Notes: generated by a model from the sequence alone, not told the origin. A DNA stretch of 64,000 bases from Verrucomicrobiota bacterium (GCA_022709905.1 JAKLHY010000002.1:1-64000), one strand, 5' to 3'; positions 38,068 to 46,922 are shown, counted from the stretch's first letter. Numbers and translations are program-made.

Positions 38068-39258
38068 CTAGATCTTCTTGGGCATCGCCGTCCAGGCGCC
38101 TTTCTTGGCGCTGCTCTTGAGGCATGTCTCGATAAAGGCAATGCCCATCCACCCATCCTCCACATTGGCGTACTTCGAGCCGTCGCAGGCGAATTTCTCA
38201 CCCGCCTGCCACTTGCGAATATCCGCCTCGAAACAGCGATGGAGCCGGGCAAAGGCATCGTGGAACGCCTCCGGATGTCCGCTGGGAATCGTCGGTTCGG
38301 CCATGAGGTCTGCCGGCATCTCTTTTGGCAGGAAACCGTCGCCGGGTGTGACGGCGCCACGCCAGTAAACCAGATCCGGTTTGCCGGGCAGATGGATAAT
38401 CAGGCATTCGGGATCCTCTTGGCGCCATCGAAGGGTTCCCTTGGTGCCCACGATTTCGATGCCAAGGTCATTCTTATGGCCATGGCAGATTTGAGAGGCC
38501 CGGACCATCGCTTTGGCGCCATTGTTCAGTTCGCAATACACCGTGAAATGATCATCGAGCACCCGGCCAGGAACAAACGTTTCCATCTGGGCCGACACTT
38601 TCTTGAGTTCGAGCCCGGTGACAAACCGCAGCTGCATCAAGGCATGGGTGCCGATGTCGCCGCCGCAGCAACTGCCGCCCGCCAGCTTGGGATTGGTCCG
38701 CCACGAAGCCTGCATTTGGCCTGTGTCTTCCAGCTTCGTCGCCAGCCAGCCCTGGATGTAGTAGGAATCCACCCAGCGCACTTCGCCCAGCAAACCGCTT
38801 CGGACGATATAACGTGAAAAACGGCTGGTCCAGTGTCCCAGATACGTGTGGGCGACGCCAAACGGGATATTGTTCTTGCGTACCGTTTTGACCAGGTCGC
38901 TCGCTTCTTTCAGGGTCACGGTTAGCGGTTTCTCGCAGAATACCGGAATGCCCGCCTTGATGGCCTTCAGCGCCGGATCATAGTGAACATGATTGGGGGT
39001 GACAATCAGCACATAGTCCAGGCGTTGGTCTTCGGGCAGCCCGGCTTGCGTGGCGATCATTTCATCATAAGAGCCGTAGCCCTTAATGGGATAAGGCCAC
39101 TTCTCGGCTTCCTCCATCGCAATCTTGGCGTCGGGAAACAGAGCGCCCGCCACGACTCGCCGGGTGCCATCGAAGTGAATTGCCTTTTGATGCGGCTGCA
39201 CGATAAACGCGCCTTTGCCGCCACCGATCAAACCAACATTCAGGGGTCTCTTGGCCAT
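38068..39258 (-). CDS. Gfo/Idh/MocA-family NAD(P)-dependent oxidoreductase
   Basis: A 396-residue dehydrogenase. The N-terminal Rossmann fold begins NVGLIGGGKGAFIVQPHQKA with the nucleotide-binding glycines, followed by the conserved EKPLTVTLKEA motif (about residue 110-120), and the C-terminal alpha/beta domain with CCGGDIGTHALMQLRF. It has no signal peptide, so it acts in the cytoplasm, probably on a sugar or inositol derivative. An AAAGGA site lies before the ATG. It is followed by the terminator at 37988-38012. Members of this family are abundant in Verrucomicrobia; the substrate cannot be inferred. Confidence 0.9.
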   Translation of the reverse strand: MAKRPLNVGLIGGGKGAFIVQPHQKAIHFDGTRRVVAGALFPDAKIAMEEAEKWPYPIKGYGSYDEMIATQAGLPEDQRLDYVLIVTPNHVHYDPALKAIKAGIPVFCEKPLTVTLKEASDLVKTVRKNNIPFGVAHTYLGHWTSRFSRYIVRSGLLGEVRWVDSYYIQGWLATKLEDTGQMQASWRTNPKLAGGSCCGGDIGTHALMQLRFVTGLELKKVSAQMETFVPGRVLDDHFTVYCELNNGAKAMVRASQICHGHKNDLGIEIVGTKGTLRWRQEDPECLIIHLPGKPDLVYWRGAVTPGDGFLPKEMPADLMAEPTIPSGHPEAFHDAFARLHRCFEADIRKWQAGEKFACDGSKYANVEDGWMGIAFIETCLKSSAKKGAWTAMPKKI

Positions 39259-39372
39259 AACTACTAATCCTTTGTTCGTTTGTAATCAAAAAATATTCCT
39301 CAATGGAAACCTTCTCCGGCTTCATCGAACGGAATAGAATACTCGACTCCTCAGAGTAAACGCCCGCCCGGC

Positions 39373-40374
39373 TCATTCAAGGCTTTTGTTGGAGAAATCG
39401 GCCGAAGCCCGCCTTTCCTCGCCCAGCAGCAACCCGGCTCCCCAAGCGGCCCATGACAGGTTGCAGACCAAAGTGAGCAGGCTTGCCGCTATGGCTTCCG
39501 CTGCCGGCACCCCAAACCAGCCCAGCAACAGCACCGCCGAGCTCTCCCGAACGCCCAAGCCGGCCACGGAGATCGGCAATGCGGTCAGCAACGAGATCAC
39601 TGGAAATGTCCAGAAGAGCTTGATCCACTCCAGGTCCGTCTCTGTGATCGCGCGCAAGTTCAACATCAAGACCGCGCTCAGCAACACTTGCACCAGAACA
39701 CCCAGAGCAACTCCCCCCCCTGCCACCCCCGGGCTCAAGCACAGTTGCTTCAGCCCGGTTTGCAGCGAATACAAGGGGTGCAGCAGAGACGACTTTCTTT
39801 GGGCCGACCGCCCTGCCCAGAATGCCAGGATAACCAAAACCATCCCCATCCCGACGAAGATCGATACATGGCTTGGCGGTGATTTCCAGGCTAACCGCGG
39901 CAGGCTTCCCGGATCCATCAAGATGAGCACACCAACGGCGAATATCAGGCTGCCGATTCCCGCCACCAGTCGGTCCAGCCAGGAGGCGGCCAGGATATCT
40001 GCCAGGGGCAACCGATGCCATCGCCCGAAGAGAAAAGATTTCACCAGGTCCCCCCCCGCAGGCCCAAACAAAAGCGTGTTACAGAAATGACCGGCCAGCG
40101 TCGCCCGCAGACAGGGCGGATACCCCGTCGACAAACCCTTGATTCTCAACATTAAACGCCATCGGATCGCTCCCAGAGCACAGGCGGCTCCGAAAGCCAC
40201 AAAGGCCATCAGCACTCCCCCCACTCGCACCCTTCGCAAACACTCAGCCAGGCTTTCCAGGTTCACCCGACGAAGCACCACCAGGAGCAATCCCGTCGAT
40301 ACTCCCGCGCACAGAATCCAGAAAAAAGGCCTGCGATTCTTTAAACGGACCGGGATGATCTGGCTCGGTTTCAC
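39373..40374 (-). CDS. Lysylphosphatidylglycerol synthase TM region/flippase-like membrane protein
   Basis: A 333-residue protein with about eight membrane helices matching the UPF0104/AglD-type flippase-like family: opening FFWILCAGVSTGLLLVVLRRV, the conserved RWRLMLRIKGL, TLLFGPAGGDLVKSFLFGR and the VAGLGVRESSAVLLLGWFG motif. Such proteins move or modify lipid-linked molecules. The start is GTG at 40374 after a GGAAG site. The gap to the PQQ gene upstream is 54 bases, so they may be cotranscribed. No LPG-synthase catalytic domain is attached. Confidence 0.85.
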   Translation of the reverse strand: MKPSQIIPVRLKNRRPFFWILCAGVSTGLLLVVLRRVNLESLAECLRRVRVGGVLMAFVAFGAACALGAIRWRLMLRIKGLSTGYPPCLRATLAGHFCNTLLFGPAGGDLVKSFLFGRWHRLPLADILAASWLDRLVAGIGSLIFAVGVLILMDPGSLPRLAWKSPPSHVSIFVGMGMVLVILAFWAGRSAQRKSSLLHPLYSLQTGLKQLCLSPGVAGGGVALGVLVQVLLSAVLMLNLRAITETDLEWIKLFWTFPVISLLTALPISVAGLGVRESSAVLLLGWFGVPAAEAIAASLLTLVCNLSWAAWGAGLLLGEERRASADFSNKSLE

Positions 40375-40428
40375 GTCAAGCTTCCGGTTCGAGGAATAGC
40401 CGGAGTTTGATGTTCGCCTCTCCGCGAT

Positions 40429-41754
40429 TCATGGCTGGGATTCTCCAAGGCAATACAGCGCCGCGGCGGTCCGGATATACAAGCGTCGGCCGGCAACCGC
40501 AATCGAGGAATAGCACGGCCGTTCTCCCATTGGAATCCTATCCAGGACCTCAAACCGATCGCCGGCCGATAGCACCACAGCAGTCCCATCCTCGCTCAGC
40601 AGATAGATCTTGCCATCTGCGCCCGTCGGCGAAGCGCTGAAGATCTCGCGGACATCGAGCTTGCCCCGCCAGATTTTTCTGCCCGTGACCGGCTCATAAC
40701 AGGTCAGGATTTGTTGGTCGCCGTCCAGGACATAAAGCCTTCCTTGGTAGACCAACGGAGTGCAGACATCCGGAATGTCGTCGGTGCTCTTCCAAGCCAC
40801 GCATTCCTCGCCAAGCGTTCCCGAAGGCCCGCCACGAAAGGCTACCAACAGTTCACGCTTCGGACCACAAGCATAGATCAGGTTCGAGACTACCACCGCG
40901 GAGGGCACAATTCGGCCATCCGATCGTTTTTTTAGGTTCACTCCCGGATATGTCCATGCTTCCTTTCCTGTCTGCGGATCGTGGGCCGTGATGGCATTGG
41001 CCCCGACAACCAAAACATGGGTTGGATTAAACTCGGGATAGGGCAGGGGAGTCGTGTAACACTCCATCGATTCGCCACGGGCATCGGTCTTGCGGACATG
41101 ACGCCACAATGTGGAGCCGGTGGCGGGATCCAGGCAGAGCAGGTAGGAATCGCGCTCGGGCTTGTCATCACGCACGTAAGAATAGGTCGGAGGATTTCGC
41201 TGGATCACCTGCACATACAGCCGGTTCTCCCAAAGCAACGGACTGCTCCCATAGAGAAACATAAAGGCAAACCGCCCAAATTCACTCGACAAATCCCGTC
41301 CCCAAATCTTCCTGCCCGAGAAATCGAATGCGGCCAGGTCGCCCGTTCCCAAAAGACAAATCACCCGCTGGCCGTCCGTGACAGCGGAAGGCGAAGCCAG
41401 ATTGTTTTTTCCCTGGGTCCGGTTGCCCGAACCCACCTGCGCCCGCCATTTTACCTCCCCGTTCCTTGCGTCTAAACAAAAAAACCAGAGGTTCTTGTCC
41501 TGGTCAGGCGAGGAGACAAACACCGAGTTCCCCCAGACAACCGGCGTTGCTCCGCTGGAACCCGGCAAAGGAGCCCTCCAAAGCACCTTTTCCGTCTTGC
41601 TCCAGCGGGCGGGCAGGACAGTCTCCGGTGTGGAACCGTTCAGCAAGGGTCCACGCCATTGAGGCCAGTCCGCCGCGCGAGAATCCGCAACCATTGCCAT
41701 CATGCTCAGGAGCATCCAAACCACTCGGCCTTGTTTATGCCAATTCATCCTCAT
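40429..41754 (-). CDS. Secreted PQQ-binding-like beta-propeller protein
   Basis: A 441-residue exported protein. A signal peptide (MRMNWHKQGRVVWMLLSMMA, cut near DSRAADW) leads into WPQWRGP, the hallmark opening of verrucomicrobial and planctomycete outer-membrane-biogenesis/PQQ-like propellers, then about seven blades with LCLDARNGEVKWR-, CLDPATGSTLWR- and DPQTGKEAWTYPG-type repeats. No dehydrogenase catalytic part is present, so it is probably a scaffold, not an alcohol dehydrogenase. The frame is open upstream to 41925; I use the ATG at 41754 because the signal peptide starts there. Confidence 0.87.
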   Translation of the reverse strand: MRMNWHKQGRVVWMLLSMMAMVADSRAADWPQWRGPLLNGSTPETVLPARWSKTEKVLWRAPLPGSSGATPVVWGNSVFVSSPDQDKNLWFFCLDARNGEVKWRAQVGSGNRTQGKNNLASPSAVTDGQRVICLLGTGDLAAFDFSGRKIWGRDLSSEFGRFAFMFLYGSSPLLWENRLYVQVIQRNPPTYSYVRDDKPERDSYLLCLDPATGSTLWRHVRKTDARGESMECYTTPLPYPEFNPTHVLVVGANAITAHDPQTGKEAWTYPGVNLKKRSDGRIVPSAVVVSNLIYACGPKRELLVAFRGGPSGTLGEECVAWKSTDDIPDVCTPLVYQGRLYVLDGDQQILTCYEPVTGRKIWRGKLDVREIFSASPTGADGKIYLLSEDGTAVVLSAGDRFEVLDRIPMGERPCYSSIAVAGRRLYIRTAAALYCLGESQP

Positions 41755-41778
41755 CTTACATTCAACCATATACTCAGA

Positions 41779-41862
41779 TTTCTTGCCAATGGCATATAAC
41801 CGATTCCTGGTGGCCAGGTAAAGCGTGCGGTTCGCCTCCCATGTCGTTGCTCGCACCTTCCA
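41779..41862 (-). pseudogene. Possible remnant of a PQQ-propeller C-terminus
   Basis: In frame with, and just upstream of, the signal peptide of the PQQ-propeller gene, the minus strand encodes WKVRATTWEANRTLYLATR followed by NRLYAIGKK. The LYLATRNRLYAIG pattern looks like the last blade of a PQQ-like propeller. A signal peptide follows it, so it cannot belong to the functional protein. It may be the tail of a deleted tandem copy. The piece is short and chance similarity is possible. Confidence 0.3.
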
Positions 41863-41896
41863 GACCGCTACGGATATGCCCTGGACTCGATCCCGC

Positions 41897-41945
41897 TGCG
41901 CAAAAAATGCGCGGCATGATGGCAATCCTGCGCAAATGATGCGCA
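41897..41945 (+). promoter_or_regulatory. Tandem TGCGCA-N5-TGCGCA dyads, candidate activator sites
   Basis: Two 17-bp elements: TGCGCA-AAAAA-TGCGCG (41897-41913) and TGCGCA-AATGA-TGCGCA (41929-41945). Their centres are 32 bp (three helical turns) apart, at about -107 and -75 from the predicted sigma-54 start. Size and layout match the upstream activating sites of NtrC-type regulators (for NtrC itself TGCAC-N7-GTGCA). The gap 41755-42106 holds no intact gene. Confidence 0.6.
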
Positions 41946-41985
41946 GAAGTCTCGCCTATCCGGCTGGAATTGAGGGGTTTAACTT

Positions 41986-42001
41986 TGGCACTCCGGCTGC
42001 T
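41986..42001 (+). promoter_or_regulatory. Candidate sigma-54 promoter before the T2SS operon
   Basis: TGGCAC-TCCGG-CTGCT matches the -24/-12 consensus TGGCAC-N5-TTGCW at 10 of 11 fixed positions and has the obligatory GG-N10-GC spacing. Transcription would start near 42012, 95 bases before the first gene. Tandem dyads lie at enhancer distance upstream, and two NtrC-type activators are encoded in the window. Confidence 0.65.
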
Positions 42002-42068
42002 GATGTTCGGAAGACACGGTCGTCACACAACGGTGTGGTTCGATCGATTCAGTCAAATAACCAATGAG

Positions 42069-42088
42069 ATCCTGTCACAGGACAGGAT
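42069..42088 (+). promoter_or_regulatory. Leader hairpin upstream of the first operon gene
   Basis: ATCCTGTC and GACAGGAT form a perfect 8-bp stem with an ACAG loop, ending seven bases before the GGGAG ribosome site (42096-42100). In the RNA it would stand next to the start region; as DNA it could be an operator. Confidence 0.45.
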
Positions 42089-42106
42089 GGAGAATGGGAG
42101 AAAGTC

Positions 42107-42655
42107 ATGAAGCGAATGATGCGGCGGATAATGTGGGTGGGAGCGATTGTTCTGATGGGAATGGGCGTGCAACAGCTGACGGCCCAGGAGCAACAGCAAC
42201 GGCAGCGGCCGGACCGGCAGAATTTTGATCCTGCCCAGATGCAGCAACGCATGATGGAACGTTACAAGGAATCTCTCGAAGTCACCAGCGAAGACGAATG
42301 GAAGATCATCCAGGAAAGGATTCAGAAGGTGAATGAAGCTCGCCGGGACGTGGGATTCGGTGGCGGGCGAGGGATGTTTGGCGGGATGCGTCCGGGCGGA
42401 AACAATCCTCCGGGGGATCAAGGCCAGGGTGGGGGACGCCGGGGTTTTGGCGGCGAGCCGAATGCGGCGATGCAGGAACTGCAGCAGGCGGTTGAATCGA
42501 AGGCCACGGCCGAACAGCTGAAGGCCAAGCTCGCCAAAGTCCGCGACGATCGCAAACAGAAACAGGCCAAGCTCGAGCAAGCCCAGGAAGAACTGAAGAA
42601 AGTTCTGAACGTGCGCCGCGAGGCCATTGCGGTCACGATGGGTTTGTTGAACTAG
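42107..42655 (+). CDS. Small exported helical protein of unknown function
   Basis: A 182-residue protein with a signal peptide (MKRMMRRIMWVGAIVLMGMG, cut near LTAQ), a Gln-rich start, a Gly-rich middle (FGGGRGMFGGMRPGG) and a long charged helix at the end (about 120-170, KLAKVRDDRKQKQAKLEQAQ). It resembles Spy-type or generic periplasmic coiled-coil proteins but I cannot name a family. The first helix block (MQQRMMERYKESLEVTSEDEW) is of a type common in Verrucomicrobia. A GGGAG site lies six bases before the ATG. It is the first gene behind the sigma-54 promoter, 81 bases before gspE with no terminator between. Confidence 0.75.
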   Translation: MKRMMRRIMWVGAIVLMGMGVQQLTAQEQQQRQRPDRQNFDPAQMQQRMMERYKESLEVTSEDEWKIIQERIQKVNEARRDVGFGGGRGMFGGMRPGGNNPPGDQGQGGGRRGFGGEPNAAMQELQQAVESKATAEQLKAKLAKVRDDRKQKQAKLEQAQEELKKVLNVRREAIAVTMGLLN

Positions 42656-42736
42656 CGACCCTTGTTGTTTTCAGTTGTGAGCAGTAACGTCCCGTTGACC
42701 TTAACCGCCGTTCAGAATGCTGACGGCCGATTAACT

Positions 42737-44473
42737 ATGAAGGAACCTGCCTCGGAGAATCCGGCCCTGGACGAGTTGCTGGCCAGGATGGTCACCGCCA
42801 GGCAGTTATCGGCCAGCGACGCCCGAAAACTGGCGCGGCATCCGCGCCATGCCGATGGCGCGCCGATCCAGAGCGAGGACGATGTCCTTCGCTGGCTGGC
42901 ACGGGAATATGACGTCTCCTACACGTCCCTCGAGGATCTGGAGCCGGACAAGCAAGTGCTGTCTCTGTTTCCGGCGCGAATCCTACTGAAGGACGAACTC
43001 CTGCCGTTGCGTCGGATCAATGGCTGCATCGAAGTGGCCACCAGCCGATTGTTTGCCACCCAGGGCGTGGACACCTTGCGGGCGATGACGGGTTTGGCGC
43101 TCAAACCCGTCCTCGCTCCGCGCGAGGCCATCCAGCGGGAGATGAAGAAGCGCCTGGGGGTGGGCGCCGATACGATCGACACCCTCGATGAAGAGGCGCC
43201 GTTCCAAGTGGTGGATGAGGCGAAAGAGGACGATACCGATCTCGATCATGCCGCCGAAGACGCATCCATCATCCGGTTTGTCAACCAAGTCCTCCGCGAT
43301 GCCATCGAGTTGCGGGCATCGGACGTTCACCTGGAGCCGTTCGAGGACGAACTCCGGATTCGTTACCGCATTGACGGTGTGCTCCAGGAGGTCCCGGTGC
43401 CGGCGCAGGTGAAGCGGTTTCAGCCTGCGATCGTGTCACGGGTCAAAATCCTCAGCCATTTGAACATCGCCGAGAAACGACTGCCTCAAGACGGCCGCAT
43501 CAAGATCCGGATCGATGAAAGCGAGGTCGACATTCGTGTTTCGGTGATCCCGATGTTGCATGGGGAGGCGGTGGTGCTGCGTTTGCTCCGGCAAAACGCC
43601 ACTTTGCGCGGCATGTCCGATCTGGGGATGGATCAGAAGGAATACCGGTCGTTTCGCCGGATCCTGGGATTGCCTCACGGGATTGTGCTGGTGACCGGAC
43701 CCACGGGAAGCGGCAAGACCTCGACGCTCTACACGGCGTTGAACGAGATCAACGATTCGGTTCGAAAAATCATCACCATCGAAGATCCTATCGAGTACCA
43801 ATTGAAGGGCGTCAACCAGATTCAGGTCTCGGAAAAGGCCGGTCTGACTTTCGCGCGCGGCCTCAGGTCCATACTCCGCCACGATCCTGATGTGATTCTC
43901 ATCGGTGAAATCCGGGATCACGAGACCGCCCAGATCGCGGTGCAGGCCTCGTTGACCGGTCACCTGGTTTTTTCGACGCTTCATACCAACGATGCGCCGG
44001 GCGCCGTCACGCGGTTGGTGGACATGGGGGTCGAACCTTACCTGGTTGCTTCCTCCCTGGAAGCGGTGCTGGCCCAGCGCCTGGTCCGGGTCCTGTGCAA
44101 TCACTGCAAACAGGAGGATCATTCGCCGACGGCGCAAGCCTTTAAGAACCATTTGGAGTTTCCGCCCGACACGCCCATTTACTGTTCGGTGGGTTGCCGC
44201 GAATGCCGGCAGACGGGGTATCATGGCCGGCGGGCCATCTTTGAGTGGATGGACACGGACAACGAAATCCGGCAGTTGGTTTTAAAGAACACGTCCGGCG
44301 ATGTGATCCGGCAGGCCGCGCAACGGGCGGGCATGCGCACGCTGGCCGAGGATGGCTGGCGCCTGGTCCGACTGGGGGTGACCACGGCCGAGGAGGTGCT
44401 GCGTGTGACCAAAGATCAGTCCCTGACCAGCGGCCTGGAAGACAACGCCATTGAACGCATGGCCTTTCAATAA
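42737..44473 (+). CDS. gspE: Type II secretion ATPase GspE
   Basis: A 578-residue GspE/PulE-type assembly ATPase. An N-terminal T2SSE_N domain (about 1-150) is followed by the ATPase: ASDVHLEPFEDELRIRYRIDG, Walker A GPTGSGKTSTLYTAL (about 320), Asp box ITIEDPIEYQL, Walker B DVILIGEIRDHET and His box GHLVFSTLHTNDA. The zinc-binding tetracysteine (CNHC...CREC) typical of GspE is present. It powers pseudopilus assembly at the inner membrane. The ATG at 42737 has no strong ribosome site; an in-frame TTG exists at 42662. Confidence 0.94.
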   Translation: MKEPASENPALDELLARMVTARQLSASDARKLARHPRHADGAPIQSEDDVLRWLAREYDVSYTSLEDLEPDKQVLSLFPARILLKDELLPLRRINGCIEVATSRLFATQGVDTLRAMTGLALKPVLAPREAIQREMKKRLGVGADTIDTLDEEAPFQVVDEAKEDDTDLDHAAEDASIIRFVNQVLRDAIELRASDVHLEPFEDELRIRYRIDGVLQEVPVPAQVKRFQPAIVSRVKILSHLNIAEKRLPQDGRIKIRIDESEVDIRVSVIPMLHGEAVVLRLLRQNATLRGMSDLGMDQKEYRSFRRILGLPHGIVLVTGPTGSGKTSTLYTALNEINDSVRKIITIEDPIEYQLKGVNQIQVSEKAGLTFARGLRSILRHDPDVILIGEIRDHETAQIAVQASLTGHLVFSTLHTNDAPGAVTRLVDMGVEPYLVASSLEAVLAQRLVRVLCNHCKQEDHSPTAQAFKNHLEFPPDTPIYCSVGCRECRQTGYHGRRAIFEWMDTDNEIRQLVLKNTSGDVIRQAAQRAGMRTLAEDGWRLVRLGVTTAEEVLRVTKDQSLTSGLEDNAIERMAFQ

Positions 44474-44495
44474 TCGCCGCTAAGGACATCCCTTC

Positions 44496-45749
44496 ATGCC
44501 TTCGTTTCAATATAAAGCCTTGCAGAGCGATGGCACCGTCACCGAAGGCCAAATGGAGGCTGGCGGCCGGCCTGAGGTCTTTCGGCAGATGGAAAGTCAG
44601 GGATGGAAGCTCATCAGTCTTTCCGAACGTAAGAATGGCAAGCCATCGGTCCCCAAAGATTCGACCGGCAGCCCGTCCTCCGGTTGGAACCTTTCCCTGG
44701 GGAGCTCGAAGAAGATCTCGGCGCGCACGCTCGAGAACTTCACGCGGCTCCTCTCCAGCTTGCTGGCTGCCGGCGTGCCGCTGAGCCGCGCCCTGGTTAT
44801 TTTGCACAAGGAAGCCTCCACGCCTGCCGCCGGCGCCAAATGGAAGGAAATCCACGGATTAGTGGTGGACGGCATGTCGCTGGCCGACGCCATGGCGAAG
44901 TCCCCCGATACCTTTCCCCGGGTTTATGTGGCCATGGTCGAGGCGGGCGAGACCGGCGGTTTCTTGGATGTTGTCCTCAGCCAGATTGCCGATTTCCAGT
45001 CCCGGGAGAAAGAGATGCGGGCCAAGGTCATGACGGCGCTTCTGTATCCGAGCATTCTGTTGGTGCTGGCGTTGGGGGTGTTGACGTTTTTGCTGGTGTT
45101 TTTCATTCCGCGGTTTCAATCCATTTTTACGGGCTTCGGCGCTTCGTTGCCGTGGCTGACTCAGCTCATCGTCTCGACGAGCGAGATCCTCCGTTCTTAC
45201 GGTCTGATTCTGGTTCTTGGACTGGGAATCACCGGTTTTCTGGTGCGGAGCTGGCTGGTGTCGCCCATCGGGCGCCGGACATGGGAAGGGATCATCTTGC
45301 GGATTCCCTCGGTGGGGCGGCTGGTCGCCCAGTATGCCATGGCGCGCTTTTGCCGGATGTTGGGCACCCTGTTGGGCGCGGGTGTTCCGCTGATCAATGG
45401 ATTGAATGTGGCCCGACGTTCCATTGGCAACCAAATCCTGGTCGATGCCGTGGCCAATTCCATCGACCGCGTCAAGGAGGGTAAGCCGCTGGGCCCGAGT
45501 TTGGCCGAGTGCCGAACGTTGTTCAACGGATCGGTTCTCGAAATGATCTCGGTGGCGGAGGAGAGCGGGCGTTTGGATCAGGAGTTGGTGCGCATTGCCA
45601 ACGTCACCGAAAACGACCTGGATCGACAGTTAAAAACCGCGGTTGCGCTGGCCGAGCCCTTGATGTTGTTCCTCATCGCCGGTTTTATTGGCACGATTTT
45701 TATCGGCATGGTGATCCCCATTTTCACCCTGCAGGATTATATCAAGTAA
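44496..45749 (+). CDS. gspF: Type II secretion inner-membrane platform protein GspF
   Basis: A 417-residue platform protein with two T2SSF domains (about 75-200 and 275-400), each ending in a membrane helix, and a third helix between; the domains show the usual LLSSLLAAGVPLSRAL and MLGTLLGAGVPLINGL and EAGETGGFLD/EESGRLDQEL motifs. It couples the ATPase to the pseudopilus. It starts 22 bases after gspE with an AAGGA ribosome site. Normal family length. Confidence 0.94.
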   Translation: MPSFQYKALQSDGTVTEGQMEAGGRPEVFRQMESQGWKLISLSERKNGKPSVPKDSTGSPSSGWNLSLGSSKKISARTLENFTRLLSSLLAAGVPLSRALVILHKEASTPAAGAKWKEIHGLVVDGMSLADAMAKSPDTFPRVYVAMVEAGETGGFLDVVLSQIADFQSREKEMRAKVMTALLYPSILLVLALGVLTFLLVFFIPRFQSIFTGFGASLPWLTQLIVSTSEILRSYGLILVLGLGITGFLVRSWLVSPIGRRTWEGIILRIPSVGRLVAQYAMARFCRMLGTLLGAGVPLINGLNVARRSIGNQILVDAVANSIDRVKEGKPLGPSLAECRTLFNGSVLEMISVAEESGRLDQELVRIANVTENDLDRQLKTAVALAEPLMLFLIAGFIGTIFIGMVIPIFTLQDYIK

Positions 45750-45780
45750 TGAATAATACAAACCGACAATCTGTGTGGCC

Positions 45781-46242
45781 ATGAAAATCAACCTATCGAA
45801 CATATACTCTCGCCGTTCTTTGGCTCGGCGGGGCTTCACCTTGATTGAATTGCTGCTGGTGCTGGTTATCCTCGGCATCCTCGCAGCCATCGTCGTGCCC
45901 AAGTTTTCCGGCCGGACCGAACAAGCGCGCGTCACCGCCGCCCAGGCGCAGATCGCGACCTTTGGCACGGCGCTTGATGCCTTCGAGGTCGATACCGGTT
46001 CCTATCCCAAGGGCCGCAATGGCCTGCTGGATCTGGTGGAGCAGCCCCGCGATACCCAGAACTGGAGAGGGCCCTATCTGAAAAACGAGATTCCCCTCGA
46101 TCCTTGGGGAAACGCTTACATTTACGAATGTCCCGGCAAACGCAACCCCAGCTCCTACGATCTCATGTCCATGGGCCCCGACGGACGCGAGGGGGGCGAT
46201 GATGACATAACGAATTATCAGCAACAGCCGTCGCGTCGTTAA
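45781..46242 (+). CDS. gspG: Major pseudopilin GspG
   Basis: A 153-residue major pseudopilin. Leader of 20 residues, prepilin cut RRG|FTLIELLLVLVILGILA with Glu5, then the GspG-specific C-terminal half: YPKGRNGLLDLVEQP, WRGPYLKNEIPLDPWGNAYIY and the calcium-site-like MGPDGREGGDDDI. The WGxxY and D-P-W-G motifs distinguish it from type IV pilins. It builds the pseudopilus that pushes substrates through the secretin. The ATG at 45781 is preceded by a GTG at 45775; no strong ribosome site. Confidence 0.95.
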   Translation: MKINLSNIYSRRSLARRGFTLIELLLVLVILGILAAIVVPKFSGRTEQARVTAAQAQIATFGTALDAFEVDTGSYPKGRNGLLDLVEQPRDTQNWRGPYLKNEIPLDPWGNAYIYECPGKRNPSSYDLMSMGPDGREGGDDDITNYQQQPSRR

Positions 46243-46304
46243 AGCCCATCCGGCATGGCGCGCTCAACCGCGCGAACCCCGAAGGGTTTCCCGAGGAATT
46301 GACC

Positions 46305-46922
46305 GTGAACACCCAGCCTGAATTCAGGATGAGCCACCCGCAACATCGTCTCTCTCCGGGAGGTGATCGGCGGGGTTTTACGTTGATCGAACTCATCCTG
46401 GTCATGGCCATGTTGCTGATTGTGTTGTCGGTATCGGCTCCGTCCTTGTCACGGTTTTTCCGCGGACGCACCCTAGACTCCGAGGCGCGGCGTTTCCTGG
46501 CGCTGACGCATTATGGCCAGAGCCGGGCGATTTCCGAAGGGATACCAATGCGGCTGTGGATCGATATCGAGAATCGACGCTACGGCCTCGAGGCCGAGGA
46601 AGGTTTCGTCGAGGAGGACGAGAAGGCCACCGAGTTCGAGTTGGATCGGGACATCGACATCGAGATTGAAGAATCGACTGTTCCGGTGCGGGAAAGCCTT
46701 TTTCGGCAGACTGCGGCCCAATCCGAGACGGGAAACGAACATCGCATTCATTTTACTCCCGATGGTTTCATCGATATCAGCAGCCCCGAAACCGTGTTGT
46801 TCCTCGAAAAAGAGAGGGCAGGGGAAGATGCGACCACACGGAACGGAATTCAAATCGGCCAAAGCCGAAACCGTCTGCATTATGAAATTCAAACCAACTG
46901 GCTGCAAACAGCGCGCCGTTAA
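46305..46922 (+). CDS. gspH: Minor pseudopilin GspH-like
   Basis: A 205-residue minor pseudopilin with prepilin motif RRG|FTLIELILVMAMLLIVLSV and a GspH-type globular part (ALTHYGQSRAISEGIPMRLWIDIENRRYG, IHFTPDGFID). The long acidic insert (EEGFVEEDEKATEFELDRD) is atypical. Start GTG at 46305 lies eight bases after a GAGG site; TTG at 46299 and ATG at 46329 are alternatives. It overlaps the next gene. Confidence 0.86.
   Translation: MNTQPEFRMSHPQHRLSPGGDRRGFTLIELILVMAMLLIVLSVSAPSLSRFFRGRTLDSEARRFLALTHYGQSRAISEGIPMRLWIDIENRRYGLEAEEGFVEEDEKATEFELDRDIDIEIEESTVPVRESLFRQTAAQSETGNEHRIHFTPDGFIDISSPETVLFLEKERAGEDATTRNGIQIGQSRNRLHYEIQTNWLQTARR

Noticed and set aside
41836..41851. GG-N10-GC on the minus strand upstream of the PQQ gene
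   Set aside because: The surrounding bases match the consensus poorly (AGGCGA...ACGCT); spacing alone is expected by chance in GC-rich DNA.
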